A stretch of DNA of 64,000 bases. Origin: Clostridium sp. K13. GTDB taxonomy: Bacteria > Bacillota > Clostridia > Clostridiales > Clostridiaceae. Both the position numbers and the translations under genes were made by a program. Shown piece by piece: positions 8,262-16,651 of this stretch (position 1 is its first letter; every line of letters begins with the position of its first letter). The notes under the pieces are model-generated. The model saw nothing but the letters and a program-made list of their open reading frames with translations, did not search any database and was not told the DNA's origin. The stretch covers positions 1 through 64,000 of the forward strand of contig NZ_JAASHM010000018.1 of NCBI RefSeq assembly GCF_019734195.1. The letters run 5' to 3'.

Positions 8262-9149
8262 CTAAAGCTTTTCTGCATAGTCTTTTAATTCTTCTAAAAA
8301 AATACTTGCAGCTTTTGAGAGCTTTAATTCTTTAGAATATATAAATGAAAATGAACGACTAAAGTGTTTACCAAGACTTATAGAATATAATTCATTTTTA
8401 GATTCAGCCTCAGAAATTACATGCCTAGATGTAATAGTTAATCCTAAATTATTTTTAACAGCTTCCTTAACAGCTAAATTACTACCTAATACCATCATAC
8501 TTTTAGGAATAATTTTATTTTGTGTAAAAAATAAATCAAGATACTCTCTAGTTCCGGATCCTTCTTCACGAGCAATCCATCTTCTGTCTTGAAGATTATC
8601 TAAATTAAGTTCTGTATTTTTTAAATCACTATCATAAGGAACTGCAAGAACCATATCATCTTGTAAAAAATATTCTTGTTTGAATAAGGCTGATGAGGCA
8701 GAGCCTTCTATAATTCCTAAATCTAACTTCATTTTTTTTAGTTCATTAGATATGAGAGAAGTATTTTCTATAATTACTTCTATATCAACATCAGGATATT
8801 TACTTGAAAAATGAGATAAAAATTTTGGTAATATGTATTCTCCTATAGTTAAACTAGCTCCTATTTTTATACTTCCTTTAACTGTGTTAGAAAGTGTCTT
8901 TACATCAAGAAAAGTAACATCTAAAAGATTTATAATTTCTTTAGCTCTTTTATATAAAGTATAACCACTTTCAGTGATAGATATAGTTTTTTGTTTAACA
9001 GATCTATTAATTAGTGTAACACCAAAGATTATTTCTAAGTTTTTTATATGAGTACTCACACTTGGTTGTGAAAGATTTAAATATTCGGCTGCTTTAGTAA
9101 AGTTTTTAAAATCAACAACGGCAATAAACGTTTTAAATTCTTCAATCAA
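8262..9149 (-). CDS. LysR-family transcriptional regulator
   Basis: 295 residues. The N-terminal winged helix-turn-helix (FKTFIAVVDFKNFTKAAEYLNLSQPSVSTHIKNLE) is followed by a periplasmic-binding-like effector domain (GSIKIGASLTIGEYILPKFLSHF). It is divergent from the YeiH-type exporter gene at 9325, 175 bp apart, a common pairing (as with YeiE and YeiH in enterobacteria). It therefore probably controls that exporter. The effector may be a sulfur compound, by analogy with CysL-like regulators; this is inference. Confidence 0.9.
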   Translation of the reverse strand: MIEEFKTFIAVVDFKNFTKAAEYLNLSQPSVSTHIKNLEIIFGVTLINRSVKQKTISITESGYTLYKRAKEIINLLDVTFLDVKTLSNTVKGSIKIGASLTIGEYILPKFLSHFSSKYPDVDIEVIIENTSLISNELKKMKLDLGIIEGSASSALFKQEYFLQDDMVLAVPYDSDLKNTELNLDNLQDRRWIAREEGSGTREYLDLFFTQNKIIPKSMMVLGSNLAVKEAVKNNLGLTITSRHVISEAESKNELYSISLGKHFSRSFSFIYSKELKLSKAASIFLEELKDYAEKL

Positions 9150-9324
9150 TGTAATAACCTCCTAGTATTAATGGATAAACTAACTGTAATAATTATATTA
9201 TACACTAATTATTTAAAAAAGTAATGGTTATTATATTTAATATTTATTTTACTAATGATAAGTAAATAGATATACTAAGCTATGTAAAAAGCGAGAAAAA
9301 AATTCTAAGGAGGAATTAACATAT

Positions 9325-10350
9325 ATGAAAAATAATAAATTTATAAATTATATGAAAGGAATATTACCTGGACTTTTAGTAGCAGTAGCAGTAGCAGTTG
9401 TAGGGATGTTTATTGCTAAATTTGTACCAAAGCTAGGGGCAGGAACGATATCAATATTTTTAGGAATGTTTGTAGGAAATTTATTTTTAAATCAAGATAT
9501 TTTTCAAAAAGGTTACAAATTTTCAGAAACGGACATATTATCTTATTCAATCGTTTTATTAGGGGCAACATTAAGTGTAAGTACATTATTAGAACTTGGT
9601 GTAGGCGGATTTGTATTTATAGTTCTACAAATGGCAATAACTATAGTTGGGACACTATATATAGGTAAGAAGTTAGGCTTTAGTCAAAACTTTAGATTCT
9701 TAATGGCTAGCGGAAATGCTGTATGTGGGTCATCTGCTATAGCAGCTACGGCACCAGTAATTGATGCGGATGATAAGGAAAAAGGAATTGCAATTACTAT
9801 AGTAAATATTACAGGGATTGTTTTAATGTTTATTTTACCAGTAATAGCAAATACATTATTTAAAGCTGATACAATGCAAACAGGAGCTTTAATAGGTGGA
9901 ACATTACAATCAGTAGGGCAAGTAGCTGCAAGTGGTGCTATGGTTGGGGAATCTGTAAAAGACATGGCTATGATTTTTAAAATATTAAGAGTTGTATTGT
10001 TAGTTGTTGTAGTTTTTGTATTTGGACATTTAAAAAATAAGAGCAAAGAGGAAATAGTAGAAGAAGAAATTCAAGAAATAGAAAAGAAAAAAGTAAGAAT
10101 TCCTTGGTATGTTATAGGATTCTTTGTAACTTGTGCTCTATTTTCATTAAAGGTTATACCGGTAAATGTATCACATATATGTAAAAGTATAAGTAATAAT
10201 CTTGAAATTATTGCATTAGCAGCAATTGGATTAAGGGTTAATGTAAGAGAACTACTTAAACAAGGAAAAGCTGTATCTTTATATGCGCTAGGAGTAGGAT
10301 CATTACAAATAGTTGCTGCATTAATATTAATATTAATATTAATTAGATAA
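9325..10350 (+). CDS. YeiH-family putative sulfate exporter (UPF0324)
   Basis: 341 residues with about ten membrane helices. Family hallmarks are visible: the glycine-rich LGAGTISIFLGMFVGN start, SYSIVLLGATLS, ASGNAVCGSSAIAATAPVI, and the C-terminal IALAAIGLRVNVRELLKQG. The family (UPF0324/Cons_hypoth698) is annotated as a putative sulfate exporter on limited evidence. RBS AAGGAGG precedes the ATG. It is divergent from a LysR gene that likely regulates it, and is followed by a strong terminator. Confidence 0.88.
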   Translation: MKNNKFINYMKGILPGLLVAVAVAVVGMFIAKFVPKLGAGTISIFLGMFVGNLFLNQDIFQKGYKFSETDILSYSIVLLGATLSVSTLLELGVGGFVFIVLQMAITIVGTLYIGKKLGFSQNFRFLMASGNAVCGSSAIAATAPVIDADDKEKGIAITIVNITGIVLMFILPVIANTLFKADTMQTGALIGGTLQSVGQVAASGAMVGESVKDMAMIFKILRVVLLVVVVFVFGHLKNKSKEEIVEEEIQEIEKKKVRIPWYVIGFFVTCALFSLKVIPVNVSHICKSISNNLEIIALAAIGLRVNVRELLKQGKAVSLYALGVGSLQIVAALILILILIR

Positions 10351-10370
10351 TAAAATTTTATTTAAATATA

Positions 10371-10443
10371 AGCTAAGAGATAAAAGAGTATTGTTAAAAT
10401 TTTAGTTTTAGATAATACTTTAAATATTTCTCTTAGCTTTTTT
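10371..10443 (+). terminator. Terminator of the YeiH-type gene
   Basis: AAGCTAAGAGA pairs with TCTCTTAGCTT, with a long AT-rich loop that can pair further inside. Six T end the element. Confidence 0.75.
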
Positions 10444-10562
10444 ATAATATTTATGATAATCTTGAAAATGAAATTATAAATAATAAAAGATTGACAAAAA
10501 TATTATATAAAAAGTATTATAGTTAAAAATAAATTATAAATAACATGTTAGGAGTGAAGATA

Positions 10563-11093
10563 GTGGAAAAAGGACTTATACATATATATTGTGGAAATGG
10601 TAAGGGTAAAACTACTGCCGCTATGGGGTTAGCAATTAGAGCTGCTGGTAGAGAGAAGAAGGTATTTATAACTCAATTTTTAAAAAGTGGAAAAAGTGGA
10701 GAGTTAGTATCTTTAGATAAGTTAAAAGAACATATAACATTTTTACCAGGAAAACCAGTAAATAAATTTGTATGGAATATGAATGATGAAGAAAAATTAG
10801 AAGCTAAAAAAGAGCATACTATTAGATTTAGAGAAATTAAAGAGATTATAGAAAAAGAACAATATGATTTATTGATATTAGATGAATTAATAGGAACAAT
10901 AAATAATGGATTTGTAGAATTGAATGAAGTTATAGAGTTTTTAAAAAGTAAACCTGAAACATTAGAGGTTGTAATGACAGGAAGAAATCCTGATGAAAAA
11001 CTTATAGAACTTTCAAATTATGTAACAGAAATGAAATGCATAAAACATCCTTTTGAAGAAGGGATTCCTTCTAGAATTGGAATAGAGTTATAA
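10563..11093 (+). CDS. Cob(I)alamin adenosyltransferase, CobA/CobO/BtuR type
   Basis: About 176 residues. The P-loop GNGKGKTTAAMGLAIRAAGR, then VFITQFLKSGKSGE and LLILDELIGTINNGFV, are typical of the CobA/BtuR family, which transfers adenosyl from ATP to cob(I)alamin. The frame is open from an ATG at 10545, but TAGGAG lies after that codon and 8 bases before a GTG at 10563, so the GTG is the likely start. No other cobalamin genes or cobalamin riboswitch are seen here, so it probably serves salvage of corrinoids or a B12-dependent enzyme encoded elsewhere. Confidence 0.85.
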   Translation: MEKGLIHIYCGNGKGKTTAAMGLAIRAAGREKKVFITQFLKSGKSGELVSLDKLKEHITFLPGKPVNKFVWNMNDEEKLEAKKEHTIRFREIKEIIEKEQYDLLILDELIGTINNGFVELNEVIEFLKSKPETLEVVMTGRNPDEKLIELSNYVTEMKCIKHPFEEGIPSRIGIEL

Positions 11094-11173
11094 AATATCT
11101 AGTAAATAATTCTTAGTTAATATATAATACAGAGGATAGAAAAATAAAGACATGATAAATAAAGGAGTAACCT

Positions 11174-11410
11174 ATGAGAGCTGTATACAGAAATCCAAAA
11201 GAATTAGCAACAAAATTAAAAGATGTAATTGATTTATATCTAGATGACTTATTATCATATGAAAAGTTAGAAAGTACAGTTGTAGCTATGATAAAAGCAA
11301 ATGATGATAGAATTTATAAAAATGGATTTATGCCAACTAAATTAATTGCTGCTATAGGCGAAGAAAGAAAAGCAATAGTAGATAAAATAGCTGCAGATAA
11401 TAATTTGTAA
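11174..11410 (+). CDS. Small conserved protein, TIGR04540-like
   Basis: 78 residues, soluble, mixed charge (MRAVYRNPKELATKLKDVID start; FMPTKLIAAIGEERKAIVDK near the end). From memory it fits the clostridial TIGR04540 small-protein family of unknown function. A good RBS (AAAGGAG) precedes the ATG and a strong terminator follows, so it is a real single-gene unit. No catalytic motif is visible. Confidence 0.7.
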   Translation: MRAVYRNPKELATKLKDVIDLYLDDLLSYEKLESTVVAMIKANDDRIYKNGFMPTKLIAAIGEERKAIVDKIAADNNL

Positions 11411-11420
11411 TTTAGTAAAT

Positions 11421-11450
11421 TAAAAGGAGCTGTATATACAGCTCCTTTTA
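11421..11450 (+). terminator. Perfect palindromic terminator
   Basis: The 30-bp stretch is a perfect palindrome (AAAAGGAGCTGTA and its complement) ending in four T. It closes the small gene at 11174 and could also act on the minus strand. Confidence 0.8.
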
Positions 11451-11486
11451 GCTTATCTTTCGTATAAAGGAGTAGTCAGTGTAAAA

Positions 11487-11873
11487 CTAACATCCGCATC
11501 CTTGACTAGAAGATTCATTTGATACACTATTAACGCTTATACAAGCACCTTTATAGCAACTTACTTTAAGACATTTTTGAATTATTTGAGTATTGTCACT
11601 ATATATCTTTAACATATAAGTTGTATTTGGACATAAAGGCCCTAGTAAAAATTGTCCATTATCATCTGTGAATGTGTGAGTTAGTGGTACTGGATATTCA
11701 CATTTATCAACAATTTGAAGCAATTTAACAACAGCATCAGCAACTGGTAAACCAGCAGAATCAATAACTGTACCAAATATACAGCTCCTAGTTTCTTTTG
11801 GTAATTTTACAGTAGCATCGATTTGTTCATTATAACCAGTCTTAAAAACACAATTTCCTAATCTACAGCTCAT
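11487..11873 (-). CDS. Cys-rich protein with a carboxypeptidase-regulatory-like (prealbumin-like) domain
   Basis: 128 residues, no signal peptide. Residues ~28-100 (IFGTVIDSAGLPVADAVVKL, HTFTDDNGQFLLGPLCPNTTYMLKI) follow the CarboxypepD_reg-like beta-sandwich pattern found in surface and spore proteins. The N-terminus (MSCRLGNC) and C-terminus (SSQGCGC) add cysteines that suggest cross-linking or metal binding. RBS AGGAGG is good. A spore-coat or adhesive structural role is possible but unproven. It is divergent from another MSCGCG-type small protein at 12111. Confidence 0.7.
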   Translation of the reverse strand: MSCRLGNCVFKTGYNEQIDATVKLPKETRSCIFGTVIDSAGLPVADAVVKLLQIVDKCEYPVPLTHTFTDDNGQFLLGPLCPNTTYMLKIYSDNTQIIQKCLKVSCYKGACISVNSVSNESSSQGCGC

Positions 11874-12110
11874 AATTTTATCCTCCTAAGTGAATTGTAA
11901 TATACTATAATATATTCCAATATAAACTCAATGTGTTTCAAATTATAAATTTTGTTTATGTAAAGGAATTTTATGTTATAGATAAAAAATATGATTAAAA
12001 ATAGTGGAAGTAATATTTTTATATATATTTGTAACTTATGTTACTGAAAAAGTTTTTCAAGTCAGTTATAATAATTAAAAATATAATATGACAATATAGG
12101 AGGAAGACAA

Positions 12111-12353
12111 ATGAGCTGTGGATGCGGAAGTATGAATAAAAAAGATGGAAAAGTTGTTGTTGATTTAGTAAGAAGTAAGGGAAAGGCAGATTTTCCAATA
12201 TCAATACAACATGAGATAGAATGTAGCTGTGGAAAGAGTTTTGTAATGAAAACCTTAGTAGATAAATGTCCATATTGTAGTATGACTTATGGAGTTACTC
12301 CTTGTTCTTCAAGAGATAAAGAAAACATAGTTCCAGCAGGTATAAACTATTAA
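12111..12353 (+). CDS. Small Cys-rich zinc-ribbon-like protein
   Basis: 80 residues. It starts MSCGCGSMNKK, followed by a likely zinc-binding block: ECSCGKSFVMKTLVDKCPYC (two C-x-C/C-x2-C knuckles about 15 residues apart). RBS AGGAGG stands 7 bases before the ATG. I do not recognise a characterised family. A DNA-, RNA- or protein-binding zinc ribbon is the simplest reading. Confidence 0.65.
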   Translation: MSCGCGSMNKKDGKVVVDLVRSKGKADFPISIQHEIECSCGKSFVMKTLVDKCPYCSMTYGVTPCSSRDKENIVPAGINY

Positions 12354-12360
12354 TAAAAAA

Positions 12361-12392
12361 ATAACTAAATTGCTTTGCAATTTAGTTATTTT
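12361..12392. terminator. Bidirectional terminator between convergent genes
   Basis: Perfect stem ATAACTAAATTGC / GCAATTTAGTTAT with a 3-base TTT loop, A-rich on the left and T-rich on the right. Its right arm overlaps the stop codon of the deacetylase gene. The stem sequence is nearly the same as the outer hairpin of the repeat at 7627. Confidence 0.85.
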
Positions 12393-13171
12393 AATATTCC
12401 AAACTCATAACCAGCATCTTTTAAAACTTTAATTATTCCAGGTAAAGCTTCTACAGTGGTATTCTTAGTCATACAATCATGCATTAGTATTATTGCAGGA
12501 TTTTTATAATTACCATCTTTATCTTTAATTTCTTTAGCAACATTTTTAATTAAAGTAGAAGCAGGAATATTATTTCCCTTAGCATCACCTGAATCTACAT
12601 TCCAATCATAAACATTTACTCCTATTTCATTTAATTTATAAGTTATGTTTTTAGTAAAATCTTCTCCTCTAGCATTTCTAACAATAGTATTATGTGAACC
12701 CCCCGGAAATCTAAATATAGTACAATCATTTTCTGTAACATCTTTAATAAAGTATTGTTGTTTATTAAAGCTCTTAAAAAAGGATTCTTCACAAGTATAA
12801 ACATATTGAAATTCATGATCTGCAGTATGATTACCAATAGCATTACCTTCATCATAAGCTCTTTTAACAAATTTAATATGAGGTTCTATATAAGGTGAAA
12901 TTATAAAAAAGGTTGCATGAACGTTATTATCTTTTAATATATCAAGTATTAACTCTGTATTTTTACTAGGACCATCATCAAATGTTAGATAGGCAATTTT
13001 TTTTGTATCTCCTTTAATTTCTTTTTCAATATTACTATCATTTGAAGAATTTTCTATATTATTTGGAGATGATAGAGAAGCATAAGAGGAAAAATTAATT
13101 ACACATAAAAATAAAATTAATAATAATATTACTTTTTTTAAAAGAATAAGATTAGTATTTATAGCCTTCAT
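12386..13171 (-). CDS. Polysaccharide deacetylase (NodB domain), membrane-anchored or secreted
   Basis: 261 residues. An N-terminal hydrophobic segment (residues 8-30) exports or anchors it. The CE4/NodB motifs are complete: TFDDGP (catalytic Asp and first metal Asp), GNHTADH (metal His pair), RFPGGSHN, DWNVDSGD and ILMHD. It would remove N-acetyl groups from peptidoglycan or another GlcNAc polymer outside the cell; in clostridia such enzymes act in lysozyme resistance or spore cortex formation. Substrate not decidable here. Convergent with the small zinc-ribbon gene. Confidence 0.9.
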   Translation of the reverse strand: MKAINTNLILLKKVILLLILFLCVINFSSYASLSSPNNIENSSNDSNIEKEIKGDTKKIAYLTFDDGPSKNTELILDILKDNNVHATFFIISPYIEPHIKFVKRAYDEGNAIGNHTADHEFQYVYTCEESFFKSFNKQQYFIKDVTENDCTIFRFPGGSHNTIVRNARGEDFTKNITYKLNEIGVNVYDWNVDSGDAKGNNIPASTLIKNVAKEIKDKDGNYKNPAIILMHDCMTKNTTVEALPGIIKVLKDAGYEFGILK

Positions 13172-13367
13172 TTTTAGTCCTCCTTATAAAAGATGAATAT
13201 TTTAAATTAAAGTTTTATGCTCTATATAATATTTTGTGTAGTAGTAATATGAATTTATACATTGAATAAATATTTTTACTAAGATAAATATAGGTATTTT
13301 AGTATGAACATTTATAATAATGAAGAATATTATGAAATTATAAAGAATTCAAGGAGATTAGTAGTAG

Positions 13368-13598
13368 ATGAATCCATATGAACTTATAATGAAGATTGAT
13401 AGAAAAATGAAAGAAGATCCAGCTTTTGCAAATAAGTTTAATAGATTAGTAGGTGAATTGAATAGAACTCCAGGATTACAACAGGAAATAATGAGAATAG
13501 CACAAATAAAGGATGAAAGTAAGAGACAAAGAGCTTTAAATAATTTACCAGATAATATTAAACAATCAGTGAAAGAAATGTTTAAACTACTAAATTAA
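13368..13598 (+). CDS. Small conserved hypothetical protein
   Basis: 76 residues, all helical and highly charged, no signal peptide (MNPYELIMKIDRKMKEDPAF; later RIAQIKDESKRQRALNNLP). RBS AAGGAG precedes the ATG, and an independent terminator follows. I do not recognise a function. It may be a small soluble helical-bundle protein. Confidence 0.6.
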   Translation: MNPYELIMKIDRKMKEDPAFANKFNRLVGELNRTPGLQQEIMRIAQIKDESKRQRALNNLPDNIKQSVKEMFKLLN

Positions 13599-13617
13599 TA
13601 CAATAATCAACTAGTGG

Positions 13618-13675
13618 AGCAGTTTATTTTGATGAAGGATATAAATCTTTCGTTTGAATATAGACTGCTTTTTTT
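13618..13675 (+). terminator. Terminator
   Basis: A stem of about 23 imperfect pairs (outer AGCAGT with ACTGCT), followed by seven T, closes the gene at 13368. Confidence 0.7.
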
Positions 13676-13773
13676 ATGAAAATAAAATTTAGCAAATAAT
13701 AATTATTATTCATGCATAAAAAGGAATATATTGGATAGATAGGGTAATAATTATAAATATGGAGGTGGAAAAT

Positions 13774-14355
13774 ATGATAAAAGGAACAAGAACTGCAGAA
13801 AATTTGATGAAATCATTTGCTGGTGAATGCCAAGCTAGGACAAGCTATACTTACTATTCAAGTATAGCTAAGAAAGAGGGCTATGTTCAAATAGCTAATA
13901 TATTTATGGAGACAGCAGAGCAAGAAAAAGAGCATGCTAAAAGATTTTTTAAATTTTTAAAAAATGAATATAACGGTGATGCAATAGAAATAGAAGCAGG
14001 ATATCCTGTTGCATTATATGATGAAACATTAATGAATCTTAAGGCTGCAGCTTCAGGAGAGCATGAAGAGTGGTCTAAGGATTATCCAGAGTTTGCTAGA
14101 ATTGCAAGAGAAGAAGGTTTTATTGATATTGCAGTAGCCTATGAAAGAATAGCAGAAGTAGAAAAAAGACATGAAAAAAGATATTTAAAATTACTTAAAA
14201 ATATAGAGAGTAACTCTGTATTTAAAAAGGATGAAGTTGTTTTATGGAAGTGCAATAACTGTGGATATATTTTTGAGGGAGAAGAAGCCCCTAAAGTATG
14301 TCCAGCTTGTTTACATCCACAAGGATACTTTGAAGTTTTTATAGAAAATTATTAA
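13774..14355 (+). CDS. rbr: Rubrerythrin
   Basis: About 193 residues. The ferritin-like diiron domain shows both ExxH-type helices: ECQARTSY, ETAEQEKEHAKRFF, then EEGFIDIAVAYERIAEVEKRHEKRY. A C-terminal rubredoxin domain binds one iron through CNNCGYIFEG and CPACLHP. Rubrerythrin reduces hydrogen peroxide to water in anaerobes. An ATG at 13759 is in frame, but GGAGGTGG lies just after it and 5 bases before the ATG at 13774, so the latter is the start. Single gene with its own terminator. Confidence 0.95.
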   Translation: MIKGTRTAENLMKSFAGECQARTSYTYYSSIAKKEGYVQIANIFMETAEQEKEHAKRFFKFLKNEYNGDAIEIEAGYPVALYDETLMNLKAAASGEHEEWSKDYPEFARIAREEGFIDIAVAYERIAEVEKRHEKRYLKLLKNIESNSVFKKDEVVLWKCNNCGYIFEGEEAPKVCPACLHPQGYFEVFIENY

Positions 14356-14370
14356 ACTTTAAATATAGGA

Positions 14371-14429
14371 AAGTTATATCAAAACAGTAGTATTAAATAA
14401 TTTACTATAATTTTGATGTAACTTTTTTT
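14371..14429 (+). terminator. Terminator of the rubrerythrin gene
   Basis: AAGTTATATCAAAA pairs with TTTTGATGTAACTT and is followed by a run of seven T. Confidence 0.8.
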
Positions 14430-14523
14430 AGTTAAGTGATTATTTATAACGGATAAGTACATAGAATAAATTATAGTTTAAATTAAAATAGTATAGCTTT
14501 TATAGCAAAAGTGTGGTGGTAAT

Positions 14524-15279
14524 GTGGAAATTAAAATTGATGTAATAAAAATAAATAATGTTGAAATAAAAGTATTAGATTTAGTTTGGTTTATTATGAT
14601 TCCAATAATTAATGTAAATTACATTTTAGCTAGTTTTTTAACTAAGAATGGTCATAATCTTACAATTGCATTAGATAAAATAATTCCATTTAAATCTATA
14701 TTTATTGTTCCATATGTATATTGGTATATATATGTTATAGTAGGTTTTTTGTTTGTAGTGATGAATTCAAGAAAAGATTATATGAGATTATTTATATCAT
14801 TTTTTATAGGTATGTGTGTATGTTATGCTGTATATTATATATACCCAACAGAAATTAGTAGGCCTATAATTTCAAATAGTAATATACTAAATGAGTTGGT
14901 AAATATTATATATTTAGTAGATAAGCCAGTGAATTGTTTTCCGTCGCTACATGTTTTAACAACCTATTTTATAATGAGATATACAAAGTATAAGAATTCA
15001 AAGAAGAAATTTTATTATACACAAGTAATAGGAGTATTAATAATTTTATCTACATTATTTATAAAACAACACTTTGTATTAGATGTTATTGGTGGAATTT
15101 TATTAGCGGAAATTACAATATTAGTAGTTAAAAAAATAAATGATTCTAAAATTGATAAAATGTTAAATTTACCATATAAAATTAAAAATATATTTGAAAG
15201 AAAATTTAAGCTAAATAGCAATATAAAAAATAAAAGTATTATGGAAAATGAAAAGCAATTAATTAGAAATAAGAAATAA
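14524..15279 (+). CDS. PAP2-superfamily membrane protein (phosphatidic-acid-phosphatase-like)
   Basis: 251 residues with about six membrane helices and a basic C-terminal tail (~45 residues). PAP2-type motifs are seen as CFPSLHV (motif 2, with the His) and KQHFVLDVIGG (motif 3, with His and Asp); EISRPI may be motif 1. Such enzymes dephosphorylate lipid phosphates such as undecaprenyl diphosphate or phosphatidate at the membrane. The start is a GTG at 14524, after GTGGTGG. Confidence 0.8.
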   Translation: MEIKIDVIKINNVEIKVLDLVWFIMIPIINVNYILASFLTKNGHNLTIALDKIIPFKSIFIVPYVYWYIYVIVGFLFVVMNSRKDYMRLFISFFIGMCVCYAVYYIYPTEISRPIISNSNILNELVNIIYLVDKPVNCFPSLHVLTTYFIMRYTKYKNSKKKFYYTQVIGVLIILSTLFIKQHFVLDVIGGILLAEITILVVKKINDSKIDKMLNLPYKIKNIFERKFKLNSNIKNKSIMENEKQLIRNKK

Positions 15280-15283
15280 ATAT

Positions 15284-15321
15284 AAAAAAGGTATTTAAAA
15301 TTTTATTTAAATGCTTTTTTT
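15284..15321 (+). terminator. Terminator
   Basis: GTATTTAAA pairs with TTTAAATGC, followed by seven T, after the PAP2 gene. Confidence 0.7.
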
Positions 15322-15375
15322 ATGGATAAAATTTATAAACATTAGAGAAACTAAAATAACTAAGGAGGAATAATT

Positions 15376-15882
15376 ATGGAATTTTTATATAATTTCTTTA
15401 TTTATGGTTTTATTGGATGGATAATAGAAAATATTTTTTGTTATTATGTTAATGGCCATTTTCAATATGATGGTTTTTTAAAAGGTCCATTTAAACCAAT
15501 GTATGCAATAGCTATGGCTTGGATACTTGAACTATATAAGTGTGTACCAAATATAATATTTTTAGTTATAATATCACTTATAATTCCAACATCAGTAGAG
15601 TATATAACAGGCTTAATAATGAGAAAATTTTTTAATAAGGATTATTGGGATTATTCAAAAGAAAAATATAATTATGAAGGACTTATATGCTTAAGATTTT
15701 CTGCAATTTGGGTTGTTTTAAGTATTATTGACGTGAAAATAATACAACCATATTTTATATATAAAATTTATAGCTTAATAAATGGAGTTTGGCCTATTTT
15801 ATTAGTTTTACTACTAATAGCTTTAGGAGTAGATGAAGTATTAACACTTATTGAGTTTAAAAGAAAAGGTCAAATAATTTAA
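15376..15882 (+). CDS. Putative ABC transporter permease, CmpB type (PF06541-like)
   Basis: 168 residues with four or five membrane helices. The conserved opening FFIYGFIGWIIENIF and GPFKPMYAI, then LIIPTSVEYITGLIMRKFFNKDYWDYS, are characteristic of the PF06541 family. Despite the family name, no ATPase lies nearby and its role is unknown. RBS AAGGAGG precedes the ATG. Confidence 0.75.
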   Translation: MEFLYNFFIYGFIGWIIENIFCYYVNGHFQYDGFLKGPFKPMYAIAMAWILELYKCVPNIIFLVIISLIIPTSVEYITGLIMRKFFNKDYWDYSKEKYNYEGLICLRFSAIWVVLSIIDVKIIQPYFIYKIYSLINGVWPILLVLLLIALGVDEVLTLIEFKRKGQII

Positions 15883-16024
15883 TATTAAAAATTAAAAGCT
15901 AGAGAAATTTACACTAATCTCTAATATAATAAAGCAAAATATTATTAAAATCTTTTTAAGTTTAAAACTTTCTAATATTGATATATAATTGACTATATAA
16001 TAATTAATTAGGAAGAGGAATAGT

Positions 16025-16369
16025 ATGAGTTTAATAAGTACATATGAAAAATTTACACATATAAATGAAGAATTTATAGAATTTATCGATAAAATAGTTA
16101 AAGAAAATTTTGAAGCTTTTAGTGAAGAGCAAATTAAAATGAATTTAAAAATAGCATTAAATAATTATGAAAAAATAAAATTTGAAAGTGATGAAATTCA
16201 AGTTGATGATGAGAATAAAAATAATTTAAATGATTTAAAATATTTAATAATGAGTGCACTATTTTTAGTATCTGATTTAAATCATTTTTATGAAATAAAA
16301 GAATATGATAGATTTAAAATGAGAGCAATAAATTATATAAATAATAGTAGAAGAAATAAATATTTGTAG
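16025..16369 (+). CDS. Hypothetical helical protein
   Basis: 114 residues, acidic and Lys/Asn-rich, probably all alpha-helical, without signal peptide or membrane segment. RBS GGAAGAGG and a following strong terminator support expression. No family recognised. Confidence 0.55.
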   Translation: MSLISTYEKFTHINEEFIEFIDKIVKENFEAFSEEQIKMNLKIALNNYEKIKFESDEIQVDDENKNNLNDLKYLIMSALFLVSDLNHFYEIKEYDRFKMRAINYINNSRRNKYL

Positions 16370-16382
16370 TTTGAATACAATT

Positions 16383-16425
16383 AAAACCTTTAATATGAGT
16401 AAATACTTATATTAAAGGTTTTTTT
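16383..16425 (+). terminator. Terminator
   Basis: AAACCTTTAATAT pairs with ATATTAAAGGTTT and ends in seven T. Confidence 0.85.
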
Positions 16426-16500
16426 AGTTATAATAAAGAAAGAATATACCGAAATAAGATTTCAAATGTATAAAAATGATATTATAGTGTGAATAAATAT

Positions 16501-16562
16501 AAGAAATTATCTTATAAGAAAATATATTATATATTCAGTATTTTTAAGATAATTTCTTTTTA
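16501..16562. terminator. Second terminator-like hairpin ahead of the MATE gene
   Basis: AAGAAATTATCTTA pairs with TAAGATAATTTCTT, followed by T-rich sequence, in the gap before the efflux gene. It insulates or attenuates transcription before the promoter at 16589. Confidence 0.55.
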
Positions 16563-16588
16563 TATGTTATAAAATTAGATAAAATGTA

Positions 16589-16619
16589 TTGACTCTTGTG
16601 TAAGACAAGAGTTTATAAT
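16589..16619 (+). promoter_or_regulatory. MerR-type promoter with 19-bp spacer and internal dyad
   Basis: A -35 TTGACT (16589-16594) and -10 TATAAT (16614-16619) are separated by 19 bp, longer than normal. The spacer is filled by the dyad ACTCTTGT / ACAAGAGT with a 5-base centre. This is the architecture that MerR-family activators need to realign the two boxes. It drives the MATE gene 33 bp downstream. A MerR-family gene lies just beyond at 18247. Confidence 0.7.
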
Positions 16620-16651
16620 TTGAAAAGGATAAAAAAATAAAGGAGATATAT

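Noticed and set aside
9684..10046. 120-codon minus-strand frame inside the YeiH-type gene
   Set aside because: Antisense to a well-conserved membrane gene, no RBS, no protein-like features.
10351..10562. Cobalamin riboswitch ahead of the adenosyltransferase
   Set aside because: The gap is only ~210 bp, holds the previous gene's terminator and shows no B12-box-like sequence.
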